Shown here piece by piece: positions 53,870 through 63,288 of a stretch of DNA of 64,000 nt. Position numbers and translations under genes: made by a program. Positions within the stretch are counted from its first letter, which is position 1, and each line of letters starts with the position of its first letter. This DNA is from Chitinophaga caeni. GTDB taxonomy: Bacteria > Bacteroidota > Bacteroidia > Chitinophagales > Chitinophagaceae. The notes under the pieces are model-generated. The model was given only the letters and a program-made list of their open reading frames with translations. It was not told where the DNA came from and made no database searches. Where the stretch lies: contig NZ_CP023777.1 in NCBI RefSeq assembly GCF_002557795.1, forward strand, positions 3,543,001 through 3,607,000, written 5' to 3'.

Positions 53870-55042
53870 TTATGGCCAAAATTCCGGCATTACGTTCGTG
53901 CCGCCCTGGCTCCGGCAGTCGATACAATTGAAATTCCTGATCTTGCCGAGCTCTTTCTTCTGATCATCGTTATTGATATAAACCGGGAACACGTTACTGG
54001 TTGAGAAGTGCTGGTAGCGCCCCAATTTTGTAGTAGTTGTTACGGTGTCCGCCGTCTCGCAAACTTCCCGGTAGGTCCAGTTGCCCGGCCGCCCAAAAAA
54101 TTGTCTTTTCTTGCTAAGCGTGGCGGCCGACATGAAACCGATCACCGTTTCCGAGGGATCTTCATCGCAGCTGATATTTCCCCGCAGCTCGCTGGGCAAT
54201 TGCCCGAAGATGTCCCCGAGCTGCTCGGTTACGGCGCGCAAGTTCTTGTAATAGTCATATGCTTGCGGCGTGAGGGCATACTGTTTTAACAGCATGCTAT
54301 AGCCCCAAGCCAAACGCGGATCGTTGTGGGTGAAAAGTTTCAGCGGGGCATGGTAGATTTCGTCCTGGCCGAGTTGTTCGGAGGTGGCCACGAAAAGCTG
54401 CGTGCTGGGATCTTCCTGCCAGCAGCGGTACAGCTCGATGTAATAATCGTAGCCGTTCTGCTTGATGAGGCTGTCGGTCCTGTCGAAATAAATATAGGCG
54501 ATGTACTGGGAACGGTACTCGTAAGTGCCTTCGTAGCTCCAGCGGTAATACCTGGTTTCGCCCGAGGGATCGCTTGCATCCACGTAGGTTTGCATACCAT
54601 CGTGGTAGCGGTAGATGCCGATGCTGTCGATCGGCGGGGTACGCCGTACCGGCACGGATGCCGACCTGTAATGCTTACCATTTGCCGTGGCGATGACCAG
54701 GCGGCAATTTTGCCCGGCGGCCAGTTTCGTGGCAATACCTTTATACTCGCCCGGCGCCGTCTCCGCCAAGCCGTAAGTTTCGGCGCCCTCGATCTCGATG
54801 CTCACCGCGGCGCCCTTCTCGGGCACCGTTTTTACCTCCTCGGAAAGCGGCACGCTGCGCGATAGCTTGATGACCGTGGTGTCTTCCCCCGTTGTAATGA
54901 TGCCATCCACCACCAGGTAATCGAGGTCTTGCCCCTTGATACCGGGGTCGTAAGGATCGCGGCAGTATGCCAGTAACCAAACCGTTGCCGCTACCGCGGC
55001 TATATACATTTTCCAGTTCTTATGTAGGTGCTTCCTATCCAT
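53870..55042 (-). CDS. DUF4249-domain lipoprotein
   Basis: 390 residues. A short hydrophobic N-terminus ends in a lipobox-like LLAYC, after which the DUF4249 pattern begins: RDPYDPGI...LVVDGIITTGEDTTVIKLSRS, then AAVSIEIEGAETYGL...GEYKG, and late features FCETADTVTTTTK and FNCIDCRSQGGTNVMPEFWP. DUF4249 proteins are outer-membrane lipoproteins coded next to TonB receptors and probably aid substrate capture. The gene starts 5 bp after the receptor stop, so the pair is an operon. The DNA is much richer in GC than the genes on either side of this block. Confidence 0.9.
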   Translation of the reverse strand: MDRKHLHKNWKMYIAAVAATVWLLAYCRDPYDPGIKGQDLDYLVVDGIITTGEDTTVIKLSRSVPLSEEVKTVPEKGAAVSIEIEGAETYGLAETAPGEYKGIATKLAAGQNCRLVIATANGKHYRSASVPVRRTPPIDSIGIYRYHDGMQTYVDASDPSGETRYYRWSYEGTYEYRSQYIAYIYFDRTDSLIKQNGYDYYIELYRCWQEDPSTQLFVATSEQLGQDEIYHAPLKLFTHNDPRLAWGYSMLLKQYALTPQAYDYYKNLRAVTEQLGDIFGQLPSELRGNISCDEDPSETVIGFMSAATLSKKRQFFGRPGNWTYREVCETADTVTTTTKLGRYQHFSTSNVFPVYINNDDQKKELGKIRNFNCIDCRSQGGTNVMPEFWP

Positions 55043-55047
55043 GGTGC

Positions 55048-57822
55048 TTAAAATTTGAAGTTATACGTTGCGAAGGGGATCGCGCTACCGAAGATCGAGA
55101 GCTTGTACCCGTTAACTTTACCTTCCTCCGAGATATAGTAAACGGAGTACGGGTTCCTGCGCCCCGTGAGGTTGTATACGCCGAGGGTAAAGCTGCTATG
55201 TGCCAATTTCTTCCGCTTGTGGCTACCCTCTATGTTCACGCTGAAGTCCGTCCTGAAATAACCCGGCACCCGGTGCGCGTTACGGTTGCTGTAAAGCACC
55301 CTGTAGGAGCCGCCGTAGTAATACCTTGCCACCGGCAGCGTGATGGGCCTGCCGGTGCTGTAATTGCCGAGCAGCGACATGCTGAAACGGTGCGATACCT
55401 TGTAATTGGCCACCAGGTTCACCACGTGCGGTTTATCGTAGTCGGCGGGGAAATACGCGCCGCCGTTAATCGGCTCCGGCACGAGCGGGTCGTCCATCTG
55501 CAACTCCGTGCGGGAATAGGTGTAGGCAAACCAGCCGTTGAGTTTACCGGAGGTCTTCTTCACCAGGAACTCGATGCCGTAGGCCCTGCCGTTAGCGTTG
55601 GCGATGTCCGTCTCGATATGGTCGTTGAGGAATAACTCCGCGTTGTTCTTGTAGGTAACGGCGTGGCGTATGCGCTTGTAATATACTTCCACGCTCGTCT
55701 CGATGCTGTTGTCCCTGAAATTTTTGTACAGCCCCAGCGCCAGTTGATCCCCGGTGCCCGGCTTGATAAATTCATCGCTGAGCTTCCAGGTGTCCAGCGG
55801 GCTGATCGCCGTGGTATTGCTCAACATGTGGATGTTCTGGCGGGTACGGTTATAAGCCAGCTTGATGCTGGTATTGCCGTTAAGGCTATAGCGCAGCGCT
55901 ACCCTCGGTTCCAGCCCCATGTAACCCTTGATGTTGCCGGAACGTGTAACCGTATCCGTGATATTATTTACTTCGCGCGGGGCGCCCGGGATGTAGCTGT
56001 AGACATCGTGTGGCCCCAGGTAGGAGTAATAGTTGAACCGTAGCCCCAGGTCGATGGAGAGGTCGGCGCTCACCTTGACCAGGTCCCCGATGTAAGCGGC
56101 GGCATCCAGTCCCCGTTCGCCCTGCACGCCGCGGGGTAATGCCTGGCCCTTGCCCACCGCGCGGTACTCGCCGGGTTGCAGCTCGTAGCGCGTGGCCGAT
56201 AGCCCGGCGGTGAGCTTGTGCGTATTATCCAGCGTGTACACGAGGTCGTAGTTAGCATGCAGTTGGGATATATTGAAACGGAAGCGGAAATCGTTCACGG
56301 TGGAGCGGTCGCTTTCCATATCGAAGTCATAGTAATCGTAACCGGCGCTGAACAGCCCGAAGGCACGGTCATTGAAGAAATGTTTCCATTTCAGCACGGC
56401 GTTGCGGTTACCGTAGCGGTAGAGCGTATCACCGTCCAGCTTGAAGCGGTCCTTGCTCCAGTAACCGGACAGGTACAGCGTGTTGCGGTCGTTGAAGCGG
56501 TGCGTGATCTTGGCATTGAGGTCGTAAAAGGCAGCGCTGCTGTTCTTGTACCTATCGTCATCGAGGAGGTTGAGTGCCCAGTCGGAATAGGTAGACCGGC
56601 CCCCCGCGATGAAGGTCGTTTTTTTGCCGATAGGTCCCTCCAGGGTGAGGTTGCCGCTGAGCGGCCCGATGCCGCCGCTCCCGGAGAATTTCTCGCGGTT
56701 GCCCTCGCGGGTCACTACCTCCAGCACGGAGGAAAGCCTACCGCCGTAACGCGCCGGTATGCTGCTCTTGTAGAGCTCGGCATCCTTGACCACCCCCGCG
56801 TTGAAGCCCGAGAAGAAACCGAAGAAATGCGAGGGGCTAAAGATGGTCGCACCGTCGAACATGACGAGGTTCTGGTCCACGGCGCCACCGCGCACGTTCA
56901 TGCCCGTGCTGCCTTCGCCCACGCTGGTTACGCCGGGCAGGGTTTGCAGCACGCGCACCACGTCGGCCTCGCCCATCAGCCGCGGCAATTCCTTGACGGT
57001 CTTGATATCGACCTTCTGCATACCGACCACGGTGGAACGCACGTTGGAAGATTTCTCGCCGGAGATCCGCACTTCCTTGAGCGCGGTGACGTAATTATCC
57101 ATGCGGACATTGAGTTTGCCATCCCCGAACACGCGCAGCTTGCGGCGGGTGTCGGCCATGCCGAGGTAGCTGACGTGCAGTACCCTCGCCCCCCTGGGCA
57201 GGGTAACCACGTAATAACCGTACTGGTCACTGATCACGCGCAGCGGTGTGCCTTCCACGGTGATGGAAGCGCCGCTGATACCCTCCCCGGTTTCATTATG
57301 GCGTATATAGCCGGAGAGCGTGGCCTTGCCTTCGCCGTAATGGTCGGAAGCGGTGCCTATGGTGTAGAGTTTATTGTCTTCCGAAGAGAGCCTCGCCGGG
57401 GGGACGAAAGTACCGGCGGTAGGCGGGCTTGCCGTTTGCAGGGCACTTCCCGGTAAGGTCGCTGCCGCCCCGCCCGGCTTCAGGGTGGTGGTGCCGGGGT
57501 TCATGCTGATAGCTTGGCCCACCGTGATAAAAATATGCCCGTCGTCATCGGCGGAAAAGAAGAGCCCCGAGGTATCGAAGGCGATCGAAAGCGCTTCGTC
57601 CAGGGGTTTATCCTTCACGTGAACGCTGAGGTTGATACCGGATAACCCGGCGCTATCGTAATAAAAAAATACGGGTTGTTGCCGCTCGATGGCATTCACC
57701 AAGGCGGAGATCTTCACGCTGTCGAGCTCCAGGCTGACCTTGCCATCCAGCGATTTTTTCGATTGGGCAGTAACGGCAATGCTACCGCCCACGATAAGTA
57801 ATACCGTGTATAAACACTTCAT
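55048..57822 (-). CDS. TonB-dependent receptor with STN domain
   Basis: 924 residues. The signal peptide ends near AVTAQ (residue 20). The secretin/TonB short N-terminal (STN) domain covers ~27-105 (VSLELDSVKISALVNAIERQQPVFFYYDS). A CarboxypepD-reg-like domain is at ~165-240 (LSGYIRHNETGEGISGASITVEG). The plug is at ~255-365 (LPRLMGEADVVRVLQTLPGV, GMNVRGGAVDQNLVMFDGATIF), and the rest is the 22-strand barrel ending in an aromatic residue. An STN domain suggests control through an anti-sigma/ECF pair, but none is present in the window. Paired with the DUF4249 lipoprotein. Substrate unknown; the DNA is GC-rich compared with the window average. Confidence 0.95.
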   Translation of the reverse strand: MKCLYTVLLIVGGSIAVTAQSKKSLDGKVSLELDSVKISALVNAIERQQPVFFYYDSAGLSGINLSVHVKDKPLDEALSIAFDTSGLFFSADDDGHIFITVGQAISMNPGTTTLKPGGAAATLPGSALQTASPPTAGTFVPPARLSSEDNKLYTIGTASDHYGEGKATLSGYIRHNETGEGISGASITVEGTPLRVISDQYGYYVVTLPRGARVLHVSYLGMADTRRKLRVFGDGKLNVRMDNYVTALKEVRISGEKSSNVRSTVVGMQKVDIKTVKELPRLMGEADVVRVLQTLPGVTSVGEGSTGMNVRGGAVDQNLVMFDGATIFSPSHFFGFFSGFNAGVVKDAELYKSSIPARYGGRLSSVLEVVTREGNREKFSGSGGIGPLSGNLTLEGPIGKKTTFIAGGRSTYSDWALNLLDDDRYKNSSAAFYDLNAKITHRFNDRNTLYLSGYWSKDRFKLDGDTLYRYGNRNAVLKWKHFFNDRAFGLFSAGYDYYDFDMESDRSTVNDFRFRFNISQLHANYDLVYTLDNTHKLTAGLSATRYELQPGEYRAVGKGQALPRGVQGERGLDAAAYIGDLVKVSADLSIDLGLRFNYYSYLGPHDVYSYIPGAPREVNNITDTVTRSGNIKGYMGLEPRVALRYSLNGNTSIKLAYNRTRQNIHMLSNTTAISPLDTWKLSDEFIKPGTGDQLALGLYKNFRDNSIETSVEVYYKRIRHAVTYKNNAELFLNDHIETDIANANGRAYGIEFLVKKTSGKLNGWFAYTYSRTELQMDDPLVPEPINGGAYFPADYDKPHVVNLVANYKVSHRFSMSLLGNYSTGRPITLPVARYYYGGSYRVLYSNRNAHRVPGYFRTDFSVNIEGSHKRKKLAHSSFTLGVYNLTGRRNPYSVYYISEEGKVNGYKLSIFGSAIPFATYNFKF

Positions 57823-57869
57823 GGAAAAAGTTCAATTAGATTTTGGATAATAAGTCATACAAACAATGT

Positions 57870-58604
57870 TTATTGCCCGTTTACATTTTCAGCATCCCCG
57901 AAAAAACCGTCGAGGTATTTCCCGATCAAGATATAGGAATAGATAGGGTCAAGGCTGATAGAAATAGCCCTGTCATCTATAAACTTGCGGAGATCCTTTT
58001 TCCGTTCTTTCAAGGCGCGGAACAAGGTGATTTCATCTTCGAAAGAGCGGTACGTGCCACCGTAATAGAGGAAGTAGGTTACCGGTACATCATCGATAAA
58101 GCTCCACACCCTGTTACCGTATGGTACCCTGCTGCGGTAGTTCTTCTGGTACCGTGCCAGGATGCGGGATTTGCCGCTGTAAATCTCCTGGTAATAACCT
58201 GCTTTTAACCCGGGAGCTGCGGGTACGTTTACGAAGCGTTTCTCATCGATGTTGAACTCGCTTACCAAGTTTTTACGCAGCGTGATTTTCGCCCGCTCAT
58301 CCATGTAAGCCACGATACATTCGTCCTGCACCATGTCGTACTGCATGAGTACATCCTCGTAAGATCTGCCGTCGTACACGACACAACCGTAGACGAATTC
58401 CCCCGTTCCCATGAAGGGGTGCTTGTTGTCGTAAATTTGGGGATCGTAGTAAGAGTTGTAGGCCGGCCCATTGTACAAAGTGCTACGGGTATCGAATAGA
58501 TCCGCATAAGCGCTGTACATGGCGTTGGGTGCAGCGGTTTGTGCAAAACTAGCTGTATTCCATAAGCAGCAACCTAAACCTATGACAGTATAAAATTTCA
58601 TCAT
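57870..58604 (-). CDS. Exported protein of unknown function
   Basis: 244 residues with a signal peptide ending near ASFAQ (residue 22). The body is tyrosine-rich (YSAYADLF, YNSYYDPQIYDNKHPFMG, YQKNYRSRVPYGNRVWSF) and has no motif I recognise. The end RKFIDDRAISISLDPIYSYILIGKYLDGFFG shows the helical tail. It precedes the TonB receptor by 47 bp in the same direction, so it probably belongs to that GC-rich operon and may be a periplasmic accessory of it. Confidence 0.8.
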   Translation of the reverse strand: MMKFYTVIGLGCCLWNTASFAQTAAPNAMYSAYADLFDTRSTLYNGPAYNSYYDPQIYDNKHPFMGTGEFVYGCVVYDGRSYEDVLMQYDMVQDECIVAYMDERAKITLRKNLVSEFNIDEKRFVNVPAAPGLKAGYYQEIYSGKSRILARYQKNYRSRVPYGNRVWSFIDDVPVTYFLYYGGTYRSFEDEITLFRALKERKKDLRKFIDDRAISISLDPIYSYILIGKYLDGFFGDAENVNGQ

Positions 58605-59313
58605 TCCAAGGTGTATTTATCTTTGTATTAATTAACTATTACGTTCTCATTCCAATTTAATAACCTTGGGTATATCTTAATCAAGATAAAATGGTAATAA
58701 TTTGAATGTCAAATATTGAACTGTCTTTAATAGTAAATGGACAAATTAGAAAGGAATAATCTTCTCAAGATTGTTACTGGACTAGCAGGAACAAAATAAC
58801 ATACATCAACCCATAAGCAATTACATGCTTATTGTCCTTTGGGTTACAGGTAATGTTGCATTCGAACGGTATAAAATAGGTTAACAAATGTTTCTGACGT
58901 AATGTCAAGCTTATTTATTATTAGGTTTTGCACTCGGTTAGTGTGCTTTCTGGTCTTAAAAGTATTAATTAAATATTAAAATTTTACTTTTTTTTCAGTC
59001 TAAATCAATGATTTCTGAAAGTTTAGGAATATTATCCTGATGAAATCGTTTATAGTTAAATGGTTTAGAAATGTGCTTACTCAATAACTTTTTTTGATAC
59101 CACCCTTATATTAAGGAATATATAAGCATTAAAAGGATTTGCCTCGCAATAGATTCTTTAACTTAGGGTATGTTACGCAAGTTCCACTACAACAAGTTAA
59201 GTAAAAAAAAGTAATTGTGCGACTAATATTTTCATTTTTTAAAAACAAACCCTACCCTTTTTCTCCTCATTATATTTAACTGGTATATAATTAATTTATG
59301 ATGCCGGGGTGTT
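58605..59313. other. Long AT-rich intergenic region
   Basis: 709 bases with no credible reading frame, tRNA or hairpin terminator. It divides the GC-rich TonB block from the FUSC gene and must contain the promoter of the 57870-58604 gene, but I found no exact TTG-N19-TAnnTTTG match. The base composition falls sharply relative to the block on its left. Confidence 0.5.
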
Positions 59314-59856
59314 TTATGCTTCGTTGCTGTCTTTAGTATGCTCGACCGGTTTTAATATATATTTATTGTGAAAAGCAAACGTGATTAGCAGGCCGATACT
59401 ACATCCTACTAATACCGATAACACCCTTTCAACCGATGCATCGTAAACATGCGGGCCCGTTGGGTGCGTCATTACTATGATGGTTGCAGCCAGTGCCGTT
59501 CTTGTTGCCACTTCTAATTTCAGTAAGTTGCATAGCGCCACCGTTATAATGATAGCGAAACATAACATGATGATTTTATCTTGGTGGAGGTAAAGCATGC
59601 TTAAACCCGAAATGGCGCCGACGATATTTGCCTTGATCCTAGTGATCGCTAATGACATGGCATCGCTGCCATCCGGACTTAAAACTAACATCACGGAAAT
59701 TAAACACCAGATATAGTCTTCGTAATGCAAAGACTTTGAAAGTAAAACAACAATCAATGCACCTACCGTACATTTCGATGCATATACCAATATCCTTTTT
59801 ACCCGCTCTTTATCGAGGTTGAGCCTAAGTCTGTTATTTTTCTTACCTTGCTTCAT
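59314..59856 (-). CDS. FUSC-family (aromatic acid exporter-like) small membrane protein
   Basis: 180 residues with a basic N-terminus and about five hydrophobic segments (e.g. CTVGALIVVLLSK, IWCLISVMLVLSP, IIMLCFAIIITVALCNLL, AALAATIIVM-like, VLSVLVGCSIGLLITF). The motif SLAITRIKANIVGAISGL resembles the conserved R-x-x-G..G segment of FUSC/ArAE proteins, and ERVLSVLVGCSIGLL repeats it. It corresponds to a single membrane half of the larger exporters, lacking the cytosolic domain. It probably works as an oligomer; the substrate is unknown. Confidence 0.8.
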   Translation of the reverse strand: MKQGKKNNRLRLNLDKERVKRILVYASKCTVGALIVVLLSKSLHYEDYIWCLISVMLVLSPDGSDAMSLAITRIKANIVGAISGLSMLYLHQDKIIMLCFAIIITVALCNLLKLEVATRTALAATIIVMTHPTGPHVYDASVERVLSVLVGCSIGLLITFAFHNKYILKPVEHTKDSNEA

Positions 59857-59952
59857 ATCACGGAACCTTAACCTTATGCTAAGTTGTTTGTTAAATTTAG
59901 TGAAACTAAAGAAATTTCTTAATTACAACTGCTTGTATCCATGCTTATCTTT

Positions 59953-61053
59953 ATGAAAAGATCTACCTGGTTATGCTGGGAAAAATGTAAATGGAGTAAT
60001 ATTTTATATGGCTTTACCTGTATTGTTACATTGCAACTTTCTTCCTGTATTAAAGATGCACCGCTAAATCCCGAGGCTGATATCGAATCTTTCGTGGTCG
60101 ACTCTTCTTTAACTACGGGGGATGTTTTCATCGACCAGGCGAATTCTAAAATTATGCTTTATTTGAAAGAGAGCGCTTACGAATCCGGCTTAGCGCCCTC
60201 GATCACCGTTTCCGATGGTGCTACGGTAAGCCCCGCTACCGGTGATTCAATACATTTCAATCAGCCAATTACTTACACGGTTACTTCGGCAAGTAAAACC
60301 TCGACAAAGGTGTACAAGGTAGAAGTTGTACAAACCGGCACCTGGGATTTTGATTTTGAATATTGGGATAAGAACGAAAGGGATCAATACGAATTCCCGG
60401 TAGAAGAGGATGGTACGGTATTGTGGTCCTCCGGGAATCCCGGCGTAGCGCTATCAGGTGTACCTAAACGTCCGGATGCTTATCCCCTGCGGCAAACTAC
60501 GGATTCCAGGTTTGGAAATACAGCCGCCGAGCTGGTCACTTTGAAAGGTACCACCCTTTCTAGCTTATTCGGCGTTAAGCTTTTTGCCGGCTCACTTTTC
60601 CTCGGCATATTCGATTCGCAGAATGCCTTGCTTGAACCGTTGAAGGCAACAAGGTTCGGGCAGCCTATCTCCAAGGGGATACCGGAATTTTTTACCGGCT
60701 ATTACAAGTACACGCCCGGCGAAAACTTCCAGGATAAGGATGGGAATATTTTACCCGGGATCACGGATTCTTGCGCCTTATACGCTGTAATCTATTCCGG
60801 TACCGAACGCTTGGACGCTACGAATATCCATAACTCTCCCAGGATTATTGCTACGGCTTATTTGCCTGATGGCTCAAGGAGGGAAGCATATACACACTTC
60901 TCTATCCCTTTTACTTATATAAGGCAACCCGCTGACGGTGATGATTTTATGTTAACGATCGTTGCTTCTTCGAGCCGGGATGGGGACCAATACCGCGGGG
61001 CTATCGGCAGCCGGTTGGTAGTCGACAGTTTGTCAATCAAAATGAAACCTTAA
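59953..61053 (+). CDS. PCMD-domain lipoprotein
   Basis: About 366 residues from ATG 59953; an upstream in-frame ATG at 59941 adds four. A signal sequence ends in the lipobox LSSC. A small beta domain (~25-120, DSITF-like strands with TVTSASKTSTKVYKVEVV) is followed by the putative carbohydrate metabolism domain (PCMD, PF13201): TWDFDFEYWD, GNTAAELVTLKGT, LFAGSLFLGIFD, KGIPEFFTGYYKYTPGENFQDKDG. Such proteins are outer-membrane lipoproteins that may bind glycans. It is 9 bp upstream of a beta-barrel gene in the same direction. Confidence 0.88.
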   Translation: MKRSTWLCWEKCKWSNILYGFTCIVTLQLSSCIKDAPLNPEADIESFVVDSSLTTGDVFIDQANSKIMLYLKESAYESGLAPSITVSDGATVSPATGDSIHFNQPITYTVTSASKTSTKVYKVEVVQTGTWDFDFEYWDKNERDQYEFPVEEDGTVLWSSGNPGVALSGVPKRPDAYPLRQTTDSRFGNTAAELVTLKGTTLSSLFGVKLFAGSLFLGIFDSQNALLEPLKATRFGQPISKGIPEFFTGYYKYTPGENFQDKDGNILPGITDSCALYAVIYSGTERLDATNIHNSPRIIATAYLPDGSRREAYTHFSIPFTYIRQPADGDDFMLTIVASSSRDGDQYRGAIGSRLVVDSLSIKMKP

Positions 61054-61062
61054 AGTAGCCAT

Positions 61063-61833
61063 ATGTTTTTTAGATATAGATTACATGTTTGTTTAGCGTT
61101 ATTAATAGCCTGTTTATCATCTCTGAATGTGAAATCCCAAACGGCCGGTATATATACACCTAGTTGGGAACACCATATCATAGCGGGCCTTAACATCGGC
61201 GGCACCAGTCCTATACCATTGCCGAATACCATCCGCAAGATTTATAGTTGGAAGCCGACGTTTGCCCCATCGCTAGGGTATGAACTAGGTTACCGCTTCC
61301 ATGAAAAGATGGCTGTTGCTATCGGCGTAGGGCTCGATTACAAAGGGATGGACGTGAAGGATAGCGTCTTGTACTTCCCGACTGTAATCAATGTAACCGA
61401 AGGCGGGCAAACGGGAACATTTGAAGGAACATTTACGGGCAGGAATAAAACTGAAATCCGTAATGCATATGTAAACATTCCTGTTAGTTTTGTTTTTATT
61501 CCGGATGAAAATTGGCGTGTTAAAGCGGGAGTTTACATGGCTTGGCTTTTTAGTAGCCAGTTTTCCGGGAACGTATCGAATGGTTATATTCGAAACGGTG
61601 GTCCTACCGGTGAAAAGATTATTGTTGATAAGGCAGAATTTGATTTTGGAGACGAGGTGCGTAGTTTTGACTTCGGGGTAAGGGTTGCCGGGGAAAGGCG
61701 CCTGGGAAAGAAACTCAATTTGCAGGCGCAATTGAACTGGGGCTTAAGACCGGTATTCCCTTCAAGTTTCAAAGGGATGGATTTCCCGATGTATAATATT
61801 TATTTTCAACTGGGTGTTAGTTACAAGATGTAA
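61063..61833 (+). CDS. Outer-membrane beta-barrel protein (PorT-like/OMP_b-brl)
   Basis: 256 residues. After a signal peptide (CLALLIACLSSLNVKSQT) come eight or so amphipathic beta-strands: HIIAGLNIGG, PSLGYELGYRFHEKMAVAIGVGLDYKG, AYVNIPVSFVFIPDENWRVKAGVYMAWL and a final YFQLGVSYKM ending in the typical membrane strand. This fits the outer membrane protein beta-barrel family (PF13568) common in Bacteroidota. Co-transcribed with the PCMD lipoprotein, so the two may form a surface pair. Specific function unknown. Confidence 0.85.
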   Translation: MFFRYRLHVCLALLIACLSSLNVKSQTAGIYTPSWEHHIIAGLNIGGTSPIPLPNTIRKIYSWKPTFAPSLGYELGYRFHEKMAVAIGVGLDYKGMDVKDSVLYFPTVINVTEGGQTGTFEGTFTGRNKTEIRNAYVNIPVSFVFIPDENWRVKAGVYMAWLFSSQFSGNVSNGYIRNGGPTGEKIIVDKAEFDFGDEVRSFDFGVRVAGERRLGKKLNLQAQLNWGLRPVFPSSFKGMDFPMYNIYFQLGVSYKM

Positions 61834-61882
61834 TTTTTCGGTTAGATTTGTAATATTTACAGGATTAATATTCTATTTGCAA

Positions 61883-62236
61883 ATGGATATAGAACAATTC
61901 AGGGAATTTTGTTTAACATTGAAGGGTACGAGCGAAGGTTTCCCTTTCGGGGAAGAAACATTGGTATTTTACGTGGCAGGTAAGATGTTCGCTTTAACTG
62001 ATGTTACTAGCTTTGAAAGTGTAAACTTGAAATGTGATCCCGGTGAAGCAATAGAATTAAGGGAACGCTACCCCGCTATCATCCCCGGTTACCATATGAA
62101 TAAAAAACATTGGAACACTATTATCAACGATGGCAGTATTTCCAATTCTATGATGAAAAAACTTATACAAGATTCTTATGATCTTGTATTTGCGAAACTC
62201 CCTAAGAAAACGAGGGAAAGTATTGGAGATAAATAA
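61883..62236 (+). CDS. MmcQ/YjbR-family protein
   Basis: 117 residues from the ATG at 61883 (MDIEQFREFCLTLKGTSEGF). Longer frames starting at 61814 would overlap the preceding gene and are unlikely. The family core is clear: FPFGEETLVFYVAGKMFAL, LKCDPGEAIELRERYPAIIPGYHMNKKHWNT and SYDLVFAKLPKKTRE. MmcQ/YjbR proteins have a CyaY-like fold and may bind nucleic acid; their role is not established. The stop codon abuts the convergent LD-carboxypeptidase stop with no gap. Confidence 0.93.
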   Translation: MDIEQFREFCLTLKGTSEGFPFGEETLVFYVAGKMFALTDVTSFESVNLKCDPGEAIELRERYPAIIPGYHMNKKHWNTIINDGSISNSMMKKLIQDSYDLVFAKLPKKTRESIGDK

Positions 62237-63271
62237 TTAACGGATTTCAACGAGGCTGCTGTCGCCGTTTTCCGCTACGTTGAGTTCATGTATGATACCG
62301 CATTTCAAAGCATAATTATTCTTGATATGCCCAACGGGAAAATCAAAACACACGGGGAAATTTATCCCTGCAATTTTCTCCATTACAATTTCGTATATGC
62401 TTTTTCCGAACTCTTCTCCCGGATCATCGGGTTTGATCTTTGTGAATCCACCAATTAGCAAACCTGCTAGTTGATCCAATTTACCAGAGCGTTGTAAATT
62501 GCCCATCATACGATCCAGGCTATAAAGGTATTCGCCGGTATCTTCCAAAAAGAGGATTTTACCTTTCGTATGAATGTCAGAACGGGTGGCTGCTATGCTT
62601 TGCAGCATCGACAAATTGCCACCGATTAACTTGCCCCTTCCTTTCCCGGGCCTGTTTTGTTCATTATATGCCGCATTGTAAACCATTCTTTGTCCTGTTA
62701 GTGCTTCCTTGATCGACAAGATCGTTGCCTGCACTTCTTGGCTCGCACCGGTAAAATCTTCAGGGAAACTATTACACATCTTGGAATGCAAGGACGCTAC
62801 CTGTAGGTTTCTATCCAGGTGGCAATGCAAAACCGTGATATCGCTAAAACCGATTAACCATTTAGGGCGTTTGCGAAACTTTGAAAAATCAATATCATCT
62901 ATAATCCTGGCGATCCCGTATCCTCCCCTGGCACACATGATGGCTTTGACTTCCGGGTCATCTAGGAGTGTTTGAAAATCATCCAGCCGGTGCTCGTCCG
63001 TCCCGCCGAAAGTGTAATAGCGATCCCCTACAGTTTTGCCGATGCGGACTTCAAAGCCCCAATCTTTCATTATCCTGATGGCAGGTAATATATCATCGTA
63101 GGTAATGTAACCGGCAGGGCATGTTATACCGATTATATCTCCCCTTTTTAAATAGGGTGGAATTTTTAAAGGCAAACTTTCATCCGGAATATTACTTGCC
63201 TTGCTCGGCAATGGAATGGCGGCCCCTGCCCCGGCCGTACATACTAGCGATAAAAAATTTTTTCTATCCAT
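62237..63271 (-). CDS. Muramoyltetrapeptide LD-carboxypeptidase (S66 family)
   Basis: 344 residues. After an exported-type N-terminus (LSLVCTAGAGAAIPLPSKAS) the S66 features appear in order: ITCPAGYI, MCARGGYGIARIIDDID, GFSDIT with the nucleophile S143, the glutamate in FLEDTGEYLYSLDRM (~243-247) and the histidine H315 in FPVGHIKNNYAL. All three catalytic residues of the LdcA-type Ser-Glu-His triad are present. The enzyme removes the terminal D-alanine from murein tetrapeptides. The N-terminal signal suggests periplasmic action, unlike the cytoplasmic E. coli LdcA. It follows the sirtuin gene by 17 bp. Confidence 0.93.
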   Translation of the reverse strand: MDRKNFLSLVCTAGAGAAIPLPSKASNIPDESLPLKIPPYLKRGDIIGITCPAGYITYDDILPAIRIMKDWGFEVRIGKTVGDRYYTFGGTDEHRLDDFQTLLDDPEVKAIMCARGGYGIARIIDDIDFSKFRKRPKWLIGFSDITVLHCHLDRNLQVASLHSKMCNSFPEDFTGASQEVQATILSIKEALTGQRMVYNAAYNEQNRPGKGRGKLIGGNLSMLQSIAATRSDIHTKGKILFLEDTGEYLYSLDRMMGNLQRSGKLDQLAGLLIGGFTKIKPDDPGEEFGKSIYEIVMEKIAGINFPVCFDFPVGHIKNNYALKCGIIHELNVAENGDSSLVEIR

Positions 63272-63288
63272 CTATAAACCCCGCTATT

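Noticed and set aside
54326..55635. Two plus-strand frames antisense to the DUF4249 and receptor genes
   Set aside because: Same GC-driven artefact; the minus-strand genes have signal sequences, domains and operon spacing.
56218..57456. 412-residue plus-strand open frame antisense to the TonB receptor
   Set aside because: It lies wholly inside a clear receptor gene in GC-rich DNA, where long antisense frames arise by chance; its translation is low-complexity and matches no family.
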